A model generated the notes under the pieces. That model searched no databases, was not told the origin of the DNA, and saw only the letters and a list, made by a program, of their open reading frames with translations. From assembly GCA_015065045.1 (NCBI GenBank), contig SVRB01000082.1, positions 1-6,349 of the forward strand: DNA of 6,349 nt, written 5' to 3'. Below are positions 4,746-6,349 of the stretch, one piece after another. Within the stretch, counting starts at the first letter, position 1, and the number at the start of each line of letters is the position of its first letter. The stretch comes from Oscillospiraceae bacterium (GTDB lineage Bacteria > Bacillota > Clostridia > Oscillospirales > CAG-272). A program made the translations under genes and the position numbers.

Positions 4746-5432
4746 ATGAATGAATTGACGATAAAGCCGATTGCATATATAAGAACAGATTTTTCGCAGA
4801 AGTTCGGTATACCGAGGCAAAGCGGAAGAGTGCCTTCGCTCAGAGGAAGAATTGTTTTTGAACCTGAGTACAGGAACAAAGAGGCTTTGAGAGGTATCGA
4901 AGGCTTTTCTCATTTGTGGTTGATATTCGATTTTTCGTTATCTCATAGAGAGGGTTGGTCACCCACTGTCAGACCGCCCAGACTTGGCGGAAATAAGAGG
5001 GTAGGTGTTTTTGCGACCCGTTCACCGTTCAGACCAAATCCATTAGGTTTATCTTGTGTTGAGCTTATAAGTGTTGAAAGCGATGGCGAAAATGGTGATA
5101 TTTTGATAGTAGGTGGTGCAGATCTGGTGGATATGACACCTATTTATGATATAAAACCGTATTTGCCCTATAGTGATTCAAAAATAAATGCGACCTCGGG
5201 ATTTGCTGAAAACGAGGTGCATTATTTGCTTGAAGTTGTTTATGATGAAGAGGTTTTGTCGGCTATTCCGCAAGAAAAAAGACAGGCGCTTATTGACTGT
5301 CTTGCCGATGATCCAAGACCGTCTTATCAGGACGATAAAGAAAGAATATATACGATGACATTTGCCGGATATGACGTAAGCTTTAAGGTCGAGGATAATG
5401 TTTTGACTGTTGTCGGCGTAAAACAGATATAA
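4746..5432 (+). CDS. trmO: tRNA (t6A37) N6-methyltransferase TrmO (TsaA/UPF0066 family)
   Basis: 228 residues, near the E. coli TrmO length (about 235). TrmO uses SAM to methylate threonylcarbamoyladenosine at position 37 of tRNAs reading ACY codons, giving m6t6A. Its fold is a beta-barrel unlike class I methyltransferases. Family motifs are GFSHLWLIFDF (53-63), RPPRLGGNKR (76-85), VGVFATRSPFRPNPLGLS (86-103) and DMTPIYDIKPYLPYSD (129-144). The C-terminal part contains DPRPSYQDD (189-197), the conserved end of the longer bacterial form. It starts 21 bases after the methyltransferase stop, with no clear Shine-Dalgarno sequence. No in-frame start lies between that stop and the ATG, so translation probably depends on coupling to the upstream gene. 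No terminator is visible after the stop. Confidence 0.95.
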   Translation: MNELTIKPIAYIRTDFSQKFGIPRQSGRVPSLRGRIVFEPEYRNKEALRGIEGFSHLWLIFDFSLSHREGWSPTVRPPRLGGNKRVGVFATRSPFRPNPLGLSCVELISVESDGENGDILIVGGADLVDMTPIYDIKPYLPYSDSKINATSGFAENEVHYLLEVVYDEEVLSAIPQEKRQALIDCLADDPRPSYQDDKERIYTMTFAGYDVSFKVEDNVLTVVGVKQI

Positions 5433-5548
5433 TCAGACTAATACAATTTGGAGCAATTACAGAATATGAATCGAATAAAAAAGCAGATGCAATAACTCAA
5501 TTTAACAAGAATATTTATTCGTTTTCACCCGTTTACATTACAAGTGAT

Positions 5549-6049
5549 ATGTTCTGGGACGGTGGTGTTGATGCAGATAGCTCTCTTAAGGAAAAATCTG
5601 AGTTTTATTGTCTGGCAGAAAGAATGTCTCGTATAATCAAAGATATAATTACCGAATTTGATGAACACGTTTTGGTTGATAAGGTGTTCTGCGAGAATGA
5701 GAAAATGTTTGCTGATTGGGTTGATTTAAGCAAATACGAATTGTTTCGGGAAGTATCGGAGTTGTTTAAATCCAAGCAGTATTATGAAATTTCTTTACCT
5801 GAAGATGATAAAATTATTGATTTGATCGTTGAGTCGAATTTTAGATATTTTACTTATATTTCATTGTATTTGCCGAAAACAAAACTGATTATTTTGCCCA
5901 CTTGTCATACTGAGATTTTGGTGTATTCTGATTGTTCTGATAAAATAGTTGAGGTTTTGGAACCCATAGTTGCAAAACATTCGGATGACAAGTATAAAAT
6001 AATGTGTAAAAGATACGGAACGGTTTCAGTTCATAACGAAAACACCTAA
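5549..6049 (+). CDS. Unrecognised protein, probably 5'-truncated gene
   Basis: From the first ATG there are 166 residues, starting MFWDGGVDADSS. No good ribosome binding site precedes this ATG. The frame stays open upstream to 5399 and reads like protein from about 5435 (RLIQFGAITEYESNKKADAI, then a further Tyr/Phe-rich stretch), but no ATG, GTG or TTG occurs there. The true gene therefore probably began further upstream and lost its 5' end, or uses a rare start such as the ATA at 5441. The visible protein is soluble, acidic and rich in Phe/Tyr/Asp/Lys. A helical first half is followed by a probable strand-rich stretch with FRYFTYISLYLPKTKLIILP and TCHTEILVYSD. It sits just after trmO and 15 bases before an Imm53-type gene, which suggests an immunity-like or toxin-island role, but I do not recognise the family. 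Confidence 0.55.
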   Translation: MFWDGGVDADSSLKEKSEFYCLAERMSRIIKDIITEFDEHVLVDKVFCENEKMFADWVDLSKYELFREVSELFKSKQYYEISLPEDDKIIDLIVESNFRYFTYISLYLPKTKLIILPTCHTEILVYSDCSDKIVEVLEPIVAKHSDDKYKIMCKRYGTVSVHNENT

Positions 6050-6064
6050 TATGAAAGGATAATT

Positions 6065-6349
6065 ATGCAATTATTAGATAAATTACAAAAGTGGTTTCAA
6101 ATACATTGTGATGGTGACTGGGAACACTCATACGGTGTAACTATAGATACACTTGATAATCCCGGTTGGAAAATATCTATTGATTTAAATGATACTATGC
6201 TTGAAAACATAGAGTTTGAGGCTGTTTGTAAAGGAAACTCTGAAGATAAAAATAGTTTTTGGATTGATTGTTGCAAAGAGGATAAAACTTTTGTTGGAAT
6301 GGGTAGTGTCGATAGCCTTGAAAAAATTTTGGCTGTCTTTTTTGAGTGG
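6065..6349 (+). CDS. Immunity protein 53 (Imm53)-like, cut by right edge
   Basis: 95 codons are visible, with no stop before the window ends, so only a short C-terminal piece should be missing. The protein starts MQLLDKLQKWFQIHCDGDWE and continues HSYGVTIDTLDNPGWKISID. The combination CDGDWEH, then a GVxIxTLDNPGW block and IDL, is the family signature as I know it for Imm53, a group of small cytosolic antidotes to polymorphic or contact-dependent toxins. The visible end, SLEKILAVFFEW, matches the usual C-terminal helix. AAAGGA (6054-6059) lies 5 bases before the ATG. It follows the unrecognised gene by 15 bases, so the two are likely co-transcribed. No toxin is visible here. The specific toxin it would neutralise cannot be told from sequence. 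Confidence 0.8.
   Translation, partial: MQLLDKLQKWFQIHCDGDWEHSYGVTIDTLDNPGWKISIDLNDTMLENIEFEAVCKGNSEDKNSFWIDCCKEDKTFVGMGSVDSLEKILAVFFEW

Noticed and set aside
4650..4913. Minus-strand open frame of 87 residues across the methyltransferase/trmO junction
   Set aside because: It is antisense to two clear genes and lacks a ribosome binding site.

Overview
The window looks like a chromosomal segment from a low-to-moderate GC Gram-positive bacterium. The strong AAGGAG-type ribosome binding sites, the ER-type signal peptidase SipW with TasA/camelysin-like substrates, and the overall codon choice all point to Bacillota, most likely a Clostridia (Ruminococcus/Oscillospiraceae-like) commensal. The phylum is fairly secure; the genus is a guess.

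Left half, minus strand (about 3306 down to 1): one five-gene operon for making and secreting TasA-like surface or matrix proteins. In order of transcription it encodes (i) a divergent S26B signal-peptidase-like protein with a C-terminal coiled coil (3155-2433), (ii) a 74-residue one-span membrane protein (2385-2161), (iii) a canonical SipW-type signal peptidase with an intact Ser/His/Asp set (2046-1507), (iv) a complete 224-residue SipW-cognate, TasA/camelysin-like secreted protein (1422-748), and (v) a second, different protein of the same broad class that runs off the left edge (704-1). The likely logic is that SipW cleaves the N-terminal signals of the two substrates, whose mature forms assemble outside the cell, while the divergent peptidase and the small membrane protein assist or add specificity. 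Every junction in this operon carries an inverted repeat, and a terminator-like hairpin sits in the leader. This suggests RNA-level tuning of gene stoichiometry.

Middle (3156-3566): a 411-base AT-rich divergent intergenic region. It holds a good promoter in each direction, both with 17-base spacers and the same extended -10 context, an 11-base tandem repeat on the leftward -35, and two hairpins.

Right half, plus strand: a Methyltransf_32-type SAM-dependent methyltransferase (3567-4724) is followed 21 bases later by trmO, the tRNA t6A37 N6-methyltransferase (4746-5432). They probably form a small RNA/cofactor housekeeping operon. After trmO comes an accessory-looking tail: an unrecognised gene that seems to have lost its start (best ORF 5549-6049), then a near-complete Imm53-type immunity protein (6065 to the right edge). 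No matching toxin is visible, so this looks like the edge of an orphan immunity or polymorphic-toxin island. No rRNA, tRNA, CRISPR array, transposase or replication origin was seen.
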